Origin: Paenibacillus sp. Soil766
Lineage (GTDB): Bacteria > Bacillota > Bacilli > Paenibacillales > NBRC-103111
Assembly (NCBI RefSeq): GCF_001428105.1
Contig: NZ_LMSJ01000015.1
Coordinates: forward strand, 81,512-145,511
Direction of reading: 5' to 3'
Length of the DNA: 64,000 nucleotides
Positions 1 through 10,228 of this stretch are shown here, one piece after another. Numbering within the stretch: position 1 is the stretch's first letter; every line of letters begins with the position of its first letter. A model generated the notes under the pieces. The model was given only the letters and a program-made list of their open reading frames with translations, was not told the DNA's origin and did not search any database. Both the position numbers and the translations under genes were made by a program.

Positions 1-119
1 AGGTTATACAGCCTATTTTCAATATGTAAAGGGGAAATCAGTTTGCCAGTAAGATGAGAAACGAGTGAACTAATCGCTGATGTATCCTGGGGTGTTGCTT
101 CACGAATGCATGTAGTCAT
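1..119 (-). CDS. GNAT-family N-acetyltransferase, N-terminal part only
   Basis: Reading the minus strand from an ATG at 119 gives MTTCIREATPQDTSAISSLV and on to the window edge, 39 codons without a stop. The pattern I-R-E-A-T-P-x-D followed by an amphipathic helix is the usual start of GNAT acetyltransferases, which transfer acetyl from acetyl-CoA to an amine. A good ribosome site (GAAGGAT) lies 5 bases upstream of the ATG. The acetyl-CoA binding motif lies outside the window, so the family call rests on the N-terminus alone and the substrate is unknown. Confidence 0.6.
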   Translation of the reverse strand, partial: MTTCIREATPQDTSAISSLVSHLTGKLISPLHIENRLYN

Positions 120-202
120 AGGTATCCTTCTTTCTAATAACAAGTTATATTGCTAATTGTACCATATATTGGAACATTAGTTCTATATTTATGAAAAAAA
201 TG

Positions 203-329
203 TCAATTTTTTCCCACATCAGGAAGAATGAAATTTCGGTTACCGAAAACTACATTCTGATTGGCGATAAAACCTACCAATAAACGCGGTTCCTCATCCC
301 CGAGTAGCTTCGATAAAGGTTTTCTCATA
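203..329 (-). repeat. 96-bp palindrome-headed repeat, copy 1, with short open frame
   Basis: Positions 234-329 match 22164-22259 without gaps, with about 80 of 96 bases identical by eye. The unit begins with TTTCGGTTACCGAAA, an inverted repeat, then TTCTGATTGGCGATAAAA, TAAACGCGGT and GTTTTCTCATA. On the minus strand an ATG at 328 opens a 41-codon frame (to 203) whose peptide shares MRK.LS, DE.PRL.V and FIANQ..VFGNR with the frame in copy 2. No ribosome site is convincing, and many differences change amino acids, so a DNA or RNA repeat is more likely than a conserved peptide gene. Confidence 0.6.
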
Positions 330-365
330 TAACAGGCGATGATAGGAATAATGAGGGATGAAATG

Positions 366-406
366 CAAACAAGCGCAACAAGAATTTATCTTGTTACGCT
401 TGTTTG
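366..406 (-). terminator. Hairpin terminator of the M42 peptidase gene
   Basis: CAAACAAGCGCAACAAG at 366-382 pairs with CTTGTTACGCTTGTTTG at 390-406 with one mismatch and a 7-base loop. It lies 16 bases past the stop of the minus-strand peptidase gene. The following T tract is weak. Confidence 0.6.
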
Positions 407-421
407 CGTGGAACATGTTGC

Positions 422-1498
422 TTATGCTTGCGCAAGAATGGTATTTAATGTCGTGCGATCGCTGGCTTGCACCAGCTTAATTAGCAATTCCTTCGCTGCG
501 GCATAATCATCCACGTGAAGAATCGACGCGGATGTGTGAATGTAGCGCGCGCAGACCCCGATCACAGCGGATGGAATCCCGCTGCCTTGCACGTGCACCT
601 GCCCAGCATCCGTTCCGCCTTGCGAGATGAAGTACTGGTATGGGATCTTATGCGTCTCCGCCATATCCAGAATGAACTCGACCATCCCACGGTGGGTGAT
701 CATCGTGGGATCGAAGATCCGCAGCAGCGCTCCGCGCCCTAGCTGCCCGAACGCTTGGCGGTCGCCGGTCATATCCCCGGCGGCACTTGCATCGAGCGCG
801 TAGAACAAGTCCGGCTGAATCATATTCGCAGCCGTTCTTCCACCGCGCACGCCGACCTCTTCCTGTACGGTGGCCCCCGCGTACAGGATGTTCGGGAGCT
901 TCGGCCCGCCGTGAAGCTCCTTCAAGAGCTCAATCGCGAGGCCGACGCCGTAGCGATTGTCCCAAGCCTTGGCCATAATCCGCTTCGGATTGGCCATGGG
1001 TGTGAACGGGCAGATCGGCACGATCTGCTGCCCGAGCTTGATGCCGATGGCGATGGCATCGGCTTTGTTTTCAGCGCCGATGTCAATGTACATCGTCTTG
1101 ATGTCTGCGGGCTTGCTGCGCGCAGCCTCGTCCAGCAAGTGCACGGGAACGGAACCGATCACACCGATGATCGGTCCGTTCGCGGTCATGATCTGCACGC
1201 GCTGCGCGGGCAGTACTTGACTAAACCAGCCGCCGAGCGGCTGGAACTTGACCGTGCCGTGCTCGGTGATGCCGGTCACGAGGAAGCCGACCTCGTCGAA
1301 GTGGCCCGCCACCATGATGCGCGGTCCTGTCTCATCACCGCGCACAACCCCGAAGAGGCTGCCAAGGGCGTCCTGCACGAACTCATCGGTATATTTGGCT
1401 AACTCGCCGCGTACAAATGCACGGATCTCTCGCTCAAAGCCAGGAGCGGCTTGCATTTCGGTTAACGTTTTAAAAAGTGCTAAAGTTTCAGTATTCAT
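422..1498 (-). CDS. M42-family metallopeptidase (glutamyl aminopeptidase / FrvX-YsdC type)
   Basis: A 358-residue cytoplasmic dinuclear-metal aminopeptidase, the usual length for the family. Metal and catalytic residues are all visible: H66 and D68 (AGHFDEVG), D180 (WDNRYG), E213/E214 (TVQEEVG), D236 (ALDAS) and the late histidine in ARYIHTS. M42 enzymes form large tetrahedral shells that trim peptides from the N-terminus; some are annotated as endoglucanases in error. The ATG at 1498 is preferred over an in-frame GTG at 1510 because GTGAGG lies 6 bases before it. The gene is alone and ends in a hairpin at 366-406. The middle is richer in GC than the flanks. The exact peptide preference cannot be read from sequence. 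Confidence 0.93.
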   Translation of the reverse strand: MNTETLALFKTLTEMQAAPGFEREIRAFVRGELAKYTDEFVQDALGSLFGVVRGDETGPRIMVAGHFDEVGFLVTGITEHGTVKFQPLGGWFSQVLPAQRVQIMTANGPIIGVIGSVPVHLLDEAARSKPADIKTMYIDIGAENKADAIAIGIKLGQQIVPICPFTPMANPKRIMAKAWDNRYGVGLAIELLKELHGGPKLPNILYAGATVQEEVGVRGGRTAANMIQPDLFYALDASAAGDMTGDRQAFGQLGRGALLRIFDPTMITHRGMVEFILDMAETHKIPYQYFISQGGTDAGQVHVQGSGIPSAVIGVCARYIHTSASILHVDDYAAAKELLIKLVQASDRTTLNTILAQA

Positions 1499-1595
1499 TA
1501 GGTACCTCACTCACTTCATTTGGACTGTTGGATAAATCTGAGAACTATTTTACCACAGTCTAATAAAGAACACTCAGTCAATTGCAAGTTGCCTA

Positions 1596-1624
1596 TTTAC
1601 AAAACTAATGACATTAGTTATTAT
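1596..1624 (+). promoter_or_regulatory. Promoter with 17-bp palindromic operator for the MBL-tetR operon
   Basis: TTTACA at 1596-1601 and TATTAT at 1619-1624 are separated by 17 bases. The spacer holds AACTAATGACATTAGTT (1603-1619), a perfect palindrome of 8+1+8. This is the right size and place for a TetR-family operator, so the TetR protein encoded two genes downstream probably represses its own operon. The binding itself is inference. Confidence 0.65.
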
Positions 1625-1656
1625 ACTAATATAAATAGTTAATGGAGGCGTTGAAG

Positions 1657-2382
1657 ATGAAAATAACGCGAATCGGACATTTGTATCAGCTGGCTTTTAT
1701 GCCGAGATTGTTCCCAGTGAATTGTTACTTGGTAGAGGAAGAAGCCGAATTAACTTTGATTGATGCGGCTTTGCCATTCAGTGTGAAAGGTATTCTGCAG
1801 GCAGCAAAGCAAATTGGGAAGCCGATTACACGTATCGTTCTGACCCATGCGCATGGGGATCATATTGGTGCACTAGACGGTTTGAAAAAGGAATTGCCTC
1901 ATGCACAAGTTTACATCTCCAGAAGGGATGCGAAGTTGTTAGCAGGCAACGTAGAGCTGGAAGCGGATGAGCCTCAAACGCCGATTAAGGGTGACATCCC
2001 GAAAAGGATCCAGACGAAGCCCGATGTGCTGCTGGCTGATGGAGATCGAATTGGTTCATTGCAAGCATTCGCTGCCCCTGGTCATACACCAGGTTCCATG
2101 GCTTTCCTTGATGTGCGGAGCCGGGCGTTGATTGCTGGGGATGCTTTTCAAGTGCGAGGAGGAGTAGCGGTGTCAGGTGTGGTGAAATTCTGGTTCCCGT
2201 TCCCAGCGATGGCGACGTGGAGTAAAGAAGCTTCCTTGGCGAGTGCGCGCAGATTGAGACAGTTGGAGCCTAGCTTATTGGCAATCGGACATGGACGTAT
2301 GATTGAGCAACCAGCAGTGGTGCTGAATGCAGCACTGGAAGAAGCAACAGCGAAATTTCAAAGCGCAACAGCGACAATTTAG
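1657..2382 (+). CDS. MBL-fold metallo-hydrolase
   Basis: A 241-residue metallo-beta-lactamase-fold hydrolase. The zinc motif HAHGDH sits at residues 64-69, followed by the GHTPGS histidine, the GDAF aspartate and a late IGHG histidine, giving a full two-metal site. Related proteins are glyoxalase II-like or quorum-lactonase-like, but no substrate can be assigned. The ATG at 1657 is chosen over one at 1642 because the GGAGG at 1644-1648 would overlap the earlier start and is correctly spaced for the later one. It is followed after 17 bases by a TetR regulator, so the two are probably one operon controlled by the operator at 1603-1619; this pairing suggests the regulator senses the substrate of the enzyme. 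Confidence 0.88.
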   Translation: MKITRIGHLYQLAFMPRLFPVNCYLVEEEAELTLIDAALPFSVKGILQAAKQIGKPITRIVLTHAHGDHIGALDGLKKELPHAQVYISRRDAKLLAGNVELEADEPQTPIKGDIPKRIQTKPDVLLADGDRIGSLQAFAAPGHTPGSMAFLDVRSRALIAGDAFQVRGGVAVSGVVKFWFPFPAMATWSKEASLASARRLRQLEPSLLAIGHGRMIEQPAVVLNAALEEATAKFQSATATI

Positions 2383-2399
2383 AAAAAAGGGGTCCCCAA

Positions 2400-2978
2400 A
2401 TGGCAACTCGACAAGGTTTAGATGCAGAATCGGTTTTACAGGCAGCAATAGAGCTCGCAGATCAACAAGGGATTGAGCTGCTCTCGCTTGCTGCACTGGC
2501 GACCAAACTAAAAATCAAAACACCTTCCCTTTACAATCATATCAAGGGCTTGCCTGATCTGCGAAAGCAACTCTCTAAGCGCGGCCTTCTCCTCGTGAAA
2601 GATGCCATGATTGAAGCAGTGATTGGTAAAGCTGAGGATGAAGCATTGTTGGCTGCTGGTGTGGCATATGTGGATTTTGCTCGGAAGCAGCCGGGATTGT
2701 ACGAGGCGATCTCAGCGCTGCCTGATTATGAAGATCCCGAGCTGCAAGAGGTCGGCGCTGGTGTAGTAAGCTTCCTGTTGCGCATTCTTGCACCTTACGG
2801 ACTCAGTGAGGAAGATGCGCTGCATGTGGTGCGCGGTTTTCGGAGCATTGTGCACGGATTCGCCTCGCTCGAGCTTCAGAATGGCTTCCGCATGGGGCTG
2901 GATCGGGATGAGAGTTTGCGTCGGTTGTTGCAGACGTATTTGCGGGGGCTGCGTGGGGATGCAGGGCGTGAGAAGTAG
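2400..2978 (+). CDS. TetR/AcrR-family transcriptional regulator
   Basis: A 192-residue repressor. Residues 8-55 form the TetR helix-turn-helix, with the recognition segment LKIKTPSLYNHIKGLPDL. The C-terminal half, including the ARKQPGLYEAI segment and the GFRSIVHGFASLE helix, resembles the WHG-type TetR ligand domain. It follows the MBL hydrolase by 17 bases and most likely regulates that operon through the palindrome at 1603-1619. The ribosome site is AAAGGGG at 2386-2392. The inducer is unknown. Confidence 0.88.
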   Translation: MATRQGLDAESVLQAAIELADQQGIELLSLAALATKLKIKTPSLYNHIKGLPDLRKQLSKRGLLLVKDAMIEAVIGKAEDEALLAAGVAYVDFARKQPGLYEAISALPDYEDPELQEVGAGVVSFLLRILAPYGLSEEDALHVVRGFRSIVHGFASLELQNGFRMGLDRDESLRRLLQTYLRGLRGDAGREK

Positions 2979-3007
2979 AGTGATAAGCTCAACGAGCCCG
3001 CACGGCC

Positions 3008-3199
3008 AACTAAATGGAAAACATACAGTTAATGTAGCCGTAAATCATCAAATCGGACGATTAGATGGAAAAAGTACAGCTATTATGGCCTGATTTGGTG
3101 ATATGGCGACTTGGGGAGAAAATTACCTACAGGAAATCCAGCTATTTTCGTTTTTACGGGGAAATCGGCAAAATTAGCTACATGAAATCCAGTTAAATT
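3008..3199 (+). repeat. Intergenic degenerate repeat cluster A (four units)
   Basis: Four related units lie at about 3008-3033, 3061-3084, 3121-3148 and 3171-3199. Each resembles TTAACTGGAAAATCTACAGCTAA in one orientation or the other: a GGAAA or GAAATCC core flanked by TAACT/TAGAT and CAGTTAA/CAGCTA arms. Starts are 50 to 60 bases apart. The same unit recurs at 12082-12314, 25573-25639 with 27538-27661, and 30778-30836. No coding frame is shared. Confidence 0.6.
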
Positions 3200-3249
3200 T
3201 GTTGAGGTGCTTCTGAGGAGCGGTTTAGGTGGCGGAGTAGTTGTGGTGT

Positions 3250-3326
3250 TAAGCAAGAGTAGATGAGTAAGTGAGCAGTGTAGAAGTGGTAGTAAGCAAG
3301 AGTAGATGGATAAGTGAGCAGTGTAG
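3250..3326 (+). repeat. 34-bp direct duplication
   Basis: The 34-base segment at 3250-3283 recurs at 3293-3326 with two mismatches; both begin TAAGCAAGAGTAGATG and end GAGCAGTGTAG. They are 43 bases apart. No gene is seen here. Confidence 0.7.
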
Positions 3327-3383
3327 TTGAAGTAGCTAGAATCTGCAATTTCACCAAGAAAATGCGAGTAAATGAGAGCGCGA

Positions 3384-3413
3384 GTGTCCTGTTAGGACTG
3401 CTTACGCTTTTTT
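3384..3413 (+). terminator. Weak candidate terminator
   Basis: GTCCT at 3386-3390 and AGGAC at 3394-3398 form a short stem, followed after a few bases by a run of T at about 3408-3413. It is more than 400 bases past the tetR stop, so its role is doubtful. Confidence 0.3.
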
Positions 3414-3489
3414 GCGTGTTGGACCTTGGGGAGACGGGCATGGCCCCATTACTCCCCTGATTCAGCATGCAGGGGGAACGTCCCCGTCC

Positions 3490-4176
3490 CTACCCCTGCT
3501 GCGGTTTCTCGCATGCCTCCACTGGCAGACCGGAATCAACAAGTCCCGTGTCAATCGAACGCCACAAATAGAGGGAGCCGAAGCTGCGATAAGGCGCCCA
3601 GCCCTCGGCGGCGATGCCTAAGTAGTTTTTATCTGGGCGCTCGGGAAGTGCATGCAGCCAGCGGGCTGCTCGCTGTAGACCGGCATCGCCAAGTGATAAA
3701 ATGTCAGGTCGACCTAGGGTGAAGATGAGAAACATCTCAGCGGTCCAGACGCCGATCCCTTTGACGCTAGTTAGCTGCTTCAGAAGTTCTGTGGTATCTA
3801 CATCCTGCAGCTGATCCAGCATGACTTCACCACTTAGCACCTTGGTGCTGAGGTCGCGGATGTAGCGGATTTTGGGATAGGAGACCCCGCATTGGCGGAT
3901 GGCTTCCTCATCAGTGGCCAGAATATCCTCTGGCGTAATGGAGGGGATGAGTTGTATAACTCTCGTTTTGATCGTTAATGCGGCTTTGGCTGAGAGTTGT
4001 TGGGAAATGATCGACATGACGAGAGATTCATAGGGGCGAAAGCTTGGTGTAAGTGTGAGTTCACCGATGAGCTCGATCAATCTTGCTAATTTCGGGTCAG
4101 CTTGAGATAAAGCGATGATGGCAGGGTGCTGGTTATGAAGTTTAATGGTTGTAGTAGGCACTGTAGGCTGGTGCAT
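3490..4176 (-). CDS. DNA-3-methyladenine glycosylase II (AlkA-type HhH-GPD)
   Basis: A 228-residue base-excision repair glycosylase that removes alkylated purines. Residues 135-155 hold the helix-hairpin-helix with VKGIGVWTAEMF, and D164 in SLGDAGLQ is the catalytic aspartate of the HhH-GPD family. The N-terminal TATA-binding-like domain of E. coli AlkA is short here, as in Bacillus YfjP-type and archaeal versions. The ATG at 4176 has AGGAGG 7 bases upstream. It is transcribed alone on the minus strand, upstream of a dead transposon. Confidence 0.92.
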   Translation of the reverse strand: MHQPTVPTTTIKLHNQHPAIIALSQADPKLARLIELIGELTLTPSFRPYESLVMSIISQQLSAKAALTIKTRVIQLIPSITPEDILATDEEAIRQCGVSYPKIRYIRDLSTKVLSGEVMLDQLQDVDTTELLKQLTSVKGIGVWTAEMFLIFTLGRPDILSLGDAGLQRAARWLHALPERPDKNYLGIAAEGWAPYRSFGSLYLWRSIDTGLVDSGLPVEACEKPQQG

Positions 4177-4286
4177 AACAAATCCTCCTCTGAAAAATCA
4201 TGTCCAAAACGGTGCAATCTCGCTACACATTCTCTCAAGAAGAGAGAAATGGGTGGCTTATCCAAATCGACTCTCTTTGAGTATAA

Positions 4287-4357
4287 TGAATACTCCCGCC
4301 ACTTACCTTTAGCTAAAGCTAAGGTTGAAGATGGGGTTTCTAGTGTATCAACCTTAC
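4287..4357 (-). other. Probable right-end / guide-RNA scaffold region of the tnpB element
   Basis: Downstream of the tnpB stop, the minus strand holds CCTTAGCTTTAGCTAAAGG-type pairing, then AAGTGGCGGGAGTATTC and a GAGTAT/ATACTC hairpin at about 4277-4300. Structured sequence of this kind after tnpB is where IS605/IS1341 elements encode their omega (reRNA) scaffold and right end. The assignment is by position and the GTGGCGGGAGT-like tail; the boundary is not proven. Confidence 0.35.
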
Positions 4358-5703
4358 TTATTTCAGGATGCTTAACACTAGTGGAGTTGACACATTGATG
4401 GTTTTTGTACCATCCAACCCCTCTATCCCATTAGCAGATGCTTTTGGGAATACTTTCCGCATAATGTTGGCTGCGCCATTGACATCGGCATGGATTAAAC
4501 TCTTCGCACTCTTATACAGTCCGCGATGAATCCGTTTGCTCGAGAAGGTCAAAGTACCCTCTTCATTGTATCGCGGCAACGGATCATGTTCCAAGAAACT
4601 GGCTTTCGAGGTGTAGGCTTCTTCTGTCAAGATGACAGCTATTCCCTGTTCAGCGGCTTTATATTGAATCATCGAAAGGAGCATCTGATGAGGAACATGA
4701 CAGAATGACTAATTATTTCGTCGCCCCATATCAGAAGATCGCTTCCAACCGTCGTTATGCCCGATGACAATTGTGCCGATATTTTGCTTCATAGCCAACT
4801 TGATGATGAAATGGCTCGCCTTGTGAAACAAGTCTTTAATTCTACGATGGCGCTTCAAATGCAATCGTTCTAAACGTAGCGAAGTATGGGCACCTTCATA
4901 CGGCTCCTTGCCTTGACGAAGAATACCTGTATAGCGAGCCTTCATTTTGTTGTAATATTGATTGATGGATTTCACTACCTTGCCCTTCAACAACACCGGT
5001 TTGGATCCGGTTGTGGTGACGATAGTTGCAAGATTATCGATACCTAGGTCGATCGCCAGTACATGTTCTTTCTCTATTTCTTTCTTTTCAATCCGACATG
5101 CAAAGACCAATTCCACTACGTATTGCCCATATCTTGGGACAACACGCACCTGCATCAACTTCCCATCAATACTACCCAACTTACCGATGTTAAGCTGCAC
5201 TCGCGTTTTTGGGAGCTTGAGATATTTCCGTTCTTTGATTAAGCAATCTTGATTCGTAAAAACAACTTCTTTTGCTTGACTGCGAGCGTAGCCCGGAATA
5301 CGTGGCTTTCCGTTGTACTTCTCCGGATGGTTACGATAGTCAGTGGTACTGGCAATGAAGGACTTCCAGTTTTGGAACACCACCTGCATGACCCCTTGAC
5401 TGCTCTGCGTAGGGAGCTTTCGATAGGGCGTCCAGAAAGCGGTAATTGACAAAAGGACTCTCCTGTGATGGTAATTGAAACGGACGGGAACGTTTCTTCT
5501 CGCTCAGTCGTTCATTCATGGAGCCAATGTGCGTCTGCAGGGTGTCCGTCACTTGTTGCTGTAATGGCTGTAAGGGTTGATTCTGCCTAAAAGCGGTAAA
5601 CACTTGCCGGATCCTGACACACCTGCTCCAGGTACGGATACAACCGATGTCCGGGTTTGATCCATACTTGATGAGTTCTGTAAACTGGCTTTGACTCTGA
5701 CAT
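4358..5703 (-). pseudogene. tnpB: tnpB (IS605/IS1341-type RNA-guided nuclease), disrupted
   Basis: The minus strand from ATG at 5703 (GGAGG 6 bases upstream) encodes a TnpB that is broken three times. A first frameshift lies near 5603, a second near 5430, where the products around NYRFLDAL and TQSSQGVMQVVFQNW change frame, and a TAG lies at 4709 where CAG (Gln) would continue NN-SFCHVPHQMLLS. The three RuvC acidic residues are still encoded (AIDLGIDNLA, EEAYTSKASF, HADVNGAANI), but on separate pieces. No tnpA is present, which fits an IS1341-like tnpB-only element. It is almost certainly inactive. Confidence 0.88.
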
Positions 5704-5732
5704 GACTCACCTCCAGTTCATATAGCGAATTA

Positions 5733-5744
5733 GAACGAATGTTC
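5733..5744. promoter_or_regulatory. LexA/DinR-like box upstream of tnpB
   Basis: GAACGAATGTTC matches the Gram-positive SOS box core GAAC-RNRY-GTTC exactly; the outer bases are A and T rather than C and G. It lies 29 bases before the tnpB start on the minus strand. SOS control of this transposon gene is inferred from the match alone. Confidence 0.5.
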
Positions 5745-5806
5745 TACATTTATTTTACCGCATATGAATTTGGAAAGGAAGAACATTTAGGGGGAACTCA
5801 GGAAGT

Positions 5807-5851
5807 CGCGGATTCACCTCGCCACTTGAAGAAGTGGGAGTCTTCTCCGCG
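5807..5851 (+). other. Orphan two-tier hairpin, resembling a tnpB element right end
   Basis: CGCGGA (5807-5812) pairs with TCCGCG (5846-5851), enclosing CCACTT (5822-5827) paired with AAGTGG (5832-5837) across a GAAG loop. The tail AAGTGGGAGTCTTC resembles the AAGTGGCGGGAGTATTC at the other end of the adjacent tnpB remnant but points the opposite way. It may be the leftover scaffold of another tnpB element, or a leader structure of the downstream GTPase gene, whose start is 45 bases away. Confidence 0.4.
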
Positions 5852-5895
5852 GTATTAATAGAAGATAGAATGAAAGCCAAAGGGGCCGGAGCTGG

Positions 5896-7893
5896 ATGAC
5901 AGAGGAGAAACACATAGCATCAAGAAGGAACGTGGGGATTTTCGCGCACGTTGATGCGGGGAAGACGACAACTACGGAGCATTTGCTGTACCTAAGCGGG
6001 CGTATTCGCGCGCTTGGCAGTGTGGATAGTGGGACAGCACAAACGGATTCTCTGGAGGTGGAGCGTGAGCGGGGAATTTCGGTTAGGAGCGCAACGACAA
6101 GTCTAGTGTGGCAAAATACGTGGATTAATCTGGTGGATACGCCGGGGCATGTCGATTTTTTGTCGGAAGTAGAGCGCTCACTGCGCGTAATGGATGGAGC
6201 GATTCTCATCATCTCTGCGGTGGAAGGCGTGCAATCGCAGACGGAAATGATCTGGCATGCGCTTCAAACACTTCGCATCCCGACGCTGCTTTATATGAAT
6301 AAATTGGACCGTGTCGGGGCCGACCCCGAGCGCGTCCTGCGGGAAATTCATAAGCAGCTCACGGGGATGGCGGTGCCGATCTATGCGCCGCTGGGCATTG
6401 AGGACACGTTCCGCGGCGCGCAGAACGTGCTGGACGACGCGCTCGCAGTCGGCGCGCCCCATGGATTCGACCTCGCGTCCGCGGTCGAAAAGCTCTCCGA
6501 GCTCGATGAGCCGATGCTCACGAGCTACATTGAAGGTGCGCCCATCGCGGCGCACGACGTCAAAGCAGCCCTGCAGCGATACGCGCGGCAGGGTGAGGCT
6601 TTCCCTTTGCTGGTCGGTGCCTCCAGCAAAGCCATCGGCATCGAGGAGCTGCTCGCAGCGGTTCTCGATTACTTGCCTGAGCCGCGCGGCGATGCAGAGC
6701 AGCCGCTGTCGGCTGTGGTCTTCAAGGTCGAGCGCGACAAGAGCATGGGGCGCATGGCATATGTCCGCCTCTACGAGGGGACGATCCGTAACCGGGACAC
6801 CGTCGTCAATGCCACGCAGGGCGTGGAGGAGAAGGTGACCCAGATTCGCCGGATCGACGGTCGCAAAGCGGAAGATCTAGGAGTTGTCGCGGCGGGCGAC
6901 ATCGCGGCGGTCTGCGGCTTGACGCAGGTGCGGATCGGCGATGTGCTCGGCCGGCAGGACAGCGTGCCGCCTGCGCCGCGCATGGCGGTGCCGCTGCTCA
7001 CGGTGCAGGTGCACGCCGAGAGCGACGCGCAGTACCCTGCACTCGTAGCTGCCCTGCAGGAGCTCACAGACGAAGATCCGCTCCTCGATCTGCAATGGCT
7101 GCAGGACGAGCGTGAGCTGCACGTCAAGGTCATGGGCGCGATTCAGCTGGAGATTCTGACGAGTCTCTTGCGCTCGCGTTTTGGTCTCGCGGTAAGGTTT
7201 GACCAACCTTCCGTGATCTACAAAGAAACGCCTTCGCAAACGGGTGAAGGCTTCATTGCCTATACGATGCCCAAGCCTTGCTGGGCGATCTTACGGTTTC
7301 GCATCGAGACTGGCGCGCCAGGCAGCGGGCTCGTGTATGAGTCCCAGGTACGAGGCGAGCAGCTGCTCGTGCAGTACCAGAATGAAGTGGCGCGCCGCGT
7401 GCCGGAGGCGCTGCAGCAGGGTTTGCTCGGTTGGGAGGTCACCGATGTGTTGGTGACGCTTGTGGAGGGGGAACATCACGTGTGGCACACGCATCCCCTC
7501 GATTTTGCCGTCGCGACGCCGATGGGCATTATGCAAGGCCTCGCACAGACGGGCACAACGTTGCTGGAGCCCATGCTTCAGGTGCGTATCACCGTGCCAG
7601 AAGAGTTCGGCGGCAAGGTGCTGAGCGATCTTGTGCAGATGAGGGCGAGCTTCGATGCGCCTAACATAGCTGGTGGAAGGTTCGTCTTGGAGGGACGGCT
7701 TCCAGTGGCGACATCGCTGGAATATCCTGTGAAGCTTAGCGCCATGTCGGGTGGTCGCGGTGTGATTACGTCGTCTTTTGCAGGCTATCAGCCGAGTCCT
7801 CCAGATGTGCATGCAGAGCGCAAACGGCGCGGCGTTAATCCGCTCGATCAGTCGAAGTATATTTTGGCCGTGCGAAAGGCCTTATCCAATTAA
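5896..7893 (+). CDS. TetM/OtrA-like ribosomal protection GTPase (EF-G paralogue)
   Basis: A 665-residue translational GTPase, about the size of Tet(M)-family ribosomal protection proteins, which release tetracycline from the ribosome. G-motifs are AHVDAGKTTTTE (residues 17-28), DTPGHVDF and NKLD. A domain II beta-barrel and the EF-G-like domains IV and V follow, ending in RKRRGVNPLDQSKYIL, a tail typical of this family rather than of EF-G. No leader-peptide attenuator of the tet(M) sort is obvious. The start has GGAG four bases upstream, rather close. The first 400 bases are much lower in GC than the rest. Chromosomal homologues in soil Firmicutes do not always give resistance, so the phenotype is uncertain. 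Confidence 0.87.
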   Translation: MTEEKHIASRRNVGIFAHVDAGKTTTTEHLLYLSGRIRALGSVDSGTAQTDSLEVERERGISVRSATTSLVWQNTWINLVDTPGHVDFLSEVERSLRVMDGAILIISAVEGVQSQTEMIWHALQTLRIPTLLYMNKLDRVGADPERVLREIHKQLTGMAVPIYAPLGIEDTFRGAQNVLDDALAVGAPHGFDLASAVEKLSELDEPMLTSYIEGAPIAAHDVKAALQRYARQGEAFPLLVGASSKAIGIEELLAAVLDYLPEPRGDAEQPLSAVVFKVERDKSMGRMAYVRLYEGTIRNRDTVVNATQGVEEKVTQIRRIDGRKAEDLGVVAAGDIAAVCGLTQVRIGDVLGRQDSVPPAPRMAVPLLTVQVHAESDAQYPALVAALQELTDEDPLLDLQWLQDERELHVKVMGAIQLEILTSLLRSRFGLAVRFDQPSVIYKETPSQTGEGFIAYTMPKPCWAILRFRIETGAPGSGLVYESQVRGEQLLVQYQNEVARRVPEALQQGLLGWEVTDVLVTLVEGEHHVWHTHPLDFAVATPMGIMQGLAQTGTTLLEPMLQVRITVPEEFGGKVLSDLVQMRASFDAPNIAGGRFVLEGRLPVATSLEYPVKLSAMSGGRGVITSSFAGYQPSPPDVHAERKRRGVNPLDQSKYILAVRKALSN

Positions 7894-7920
7894 GCTTTCG
7901 GGGGGCGGCCTCTGAGACCA

Positions 7921-7950
7921 TTGACAGGGCGTCCCTCCTTTGAGTAAAAT
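7921..7950 (+). promoter_or_regulatory. Sigma-A promoter of glpP-glpK
   Basis: TTGACA at 7921-7926 and TAAAAT at 7945-7950 are 18 bases apart. Transcription would start near 7957 and run into the leader terminator at 7986-8039. Confidence 0.75.
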
Positions 7951-7985
7951 ACAGGTAAGTTAATAACATGTGACGGAGAACTGGA

Positions 7986-8039
7986 GACTCACTTGGATTG
8001 CCCTTAGAATACTGGAGGCAAATCTTGGTGAGTCTTTTT
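7986..8039 (+). terminator. Leader terminator/attenuator of glpP-glpK (GlpP target)
   Basis: GACTCAC (7986-7992) pairs with GTGAGTC (8028-8034), and GATTGCC pairs with GGCAAATC inside; TTTTT follows. The hairpin lies between the promoter and glpP, so it must be read through for expression. In Bacillus subtilis GlpP with glycerol-3-phosphate suppresses such leader terminators. The words GGAGAAC and GGAGACT just before the hairpin also occur in the glpD leader. Confidence 0.8.
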
Positions 8040-8085
8040 GTCATGGTGCTCATGTTCAGAAGTTTAGGGAATCGAGGTGAAGCGC

Positions 8086-10172
<2,087 letters not shown>

Positions 10173-10182
10173 ATGCATATAG

Positions 10183-10191
10183 TGATATACT
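10183..10191 (+). promoter_or_regulatory. Extended -10 promoter of glpD
   Basis: TGATATACT (TG-N-TATACT) is an extended -10. A poor -35 (TTTAAA at 10164-10169, 16 bases upstream) accompanies it. It lies just past the glpK stop, so glpD is transcribed separately. Confidence 0.5.
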
Positions 10192-10228
10192 ACACCTAAC
10201 AAGTTCATATTCGGTTGGAGACTAGGAG

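Noticed and set aside
173..184. LexA box GAACATTAGTTC upstream of the acetyltransferase
   Set aside because: The central four bases break the RNRY rule and the outer bases do not match, so a chance occurrence is likely.
755..1402. Long plus-strand frame opposite the M42 peptidase
   Set aside because: It is the antisense of a clearly conserved gene in a GC-rich stretch, where such frames stay open by composition.
3008..3199. CRISPR array
   Set aside because: The repeats are degenerate, occur in both orientations and at several loci, the intervening sequences are themselves related, and no cas gene is present.
3193..3468. 91-codon minus-strand frame
   Set aside because: It runs across the direct duplication at 3250-3326, has no ribosome site and a composition unlike a protein.
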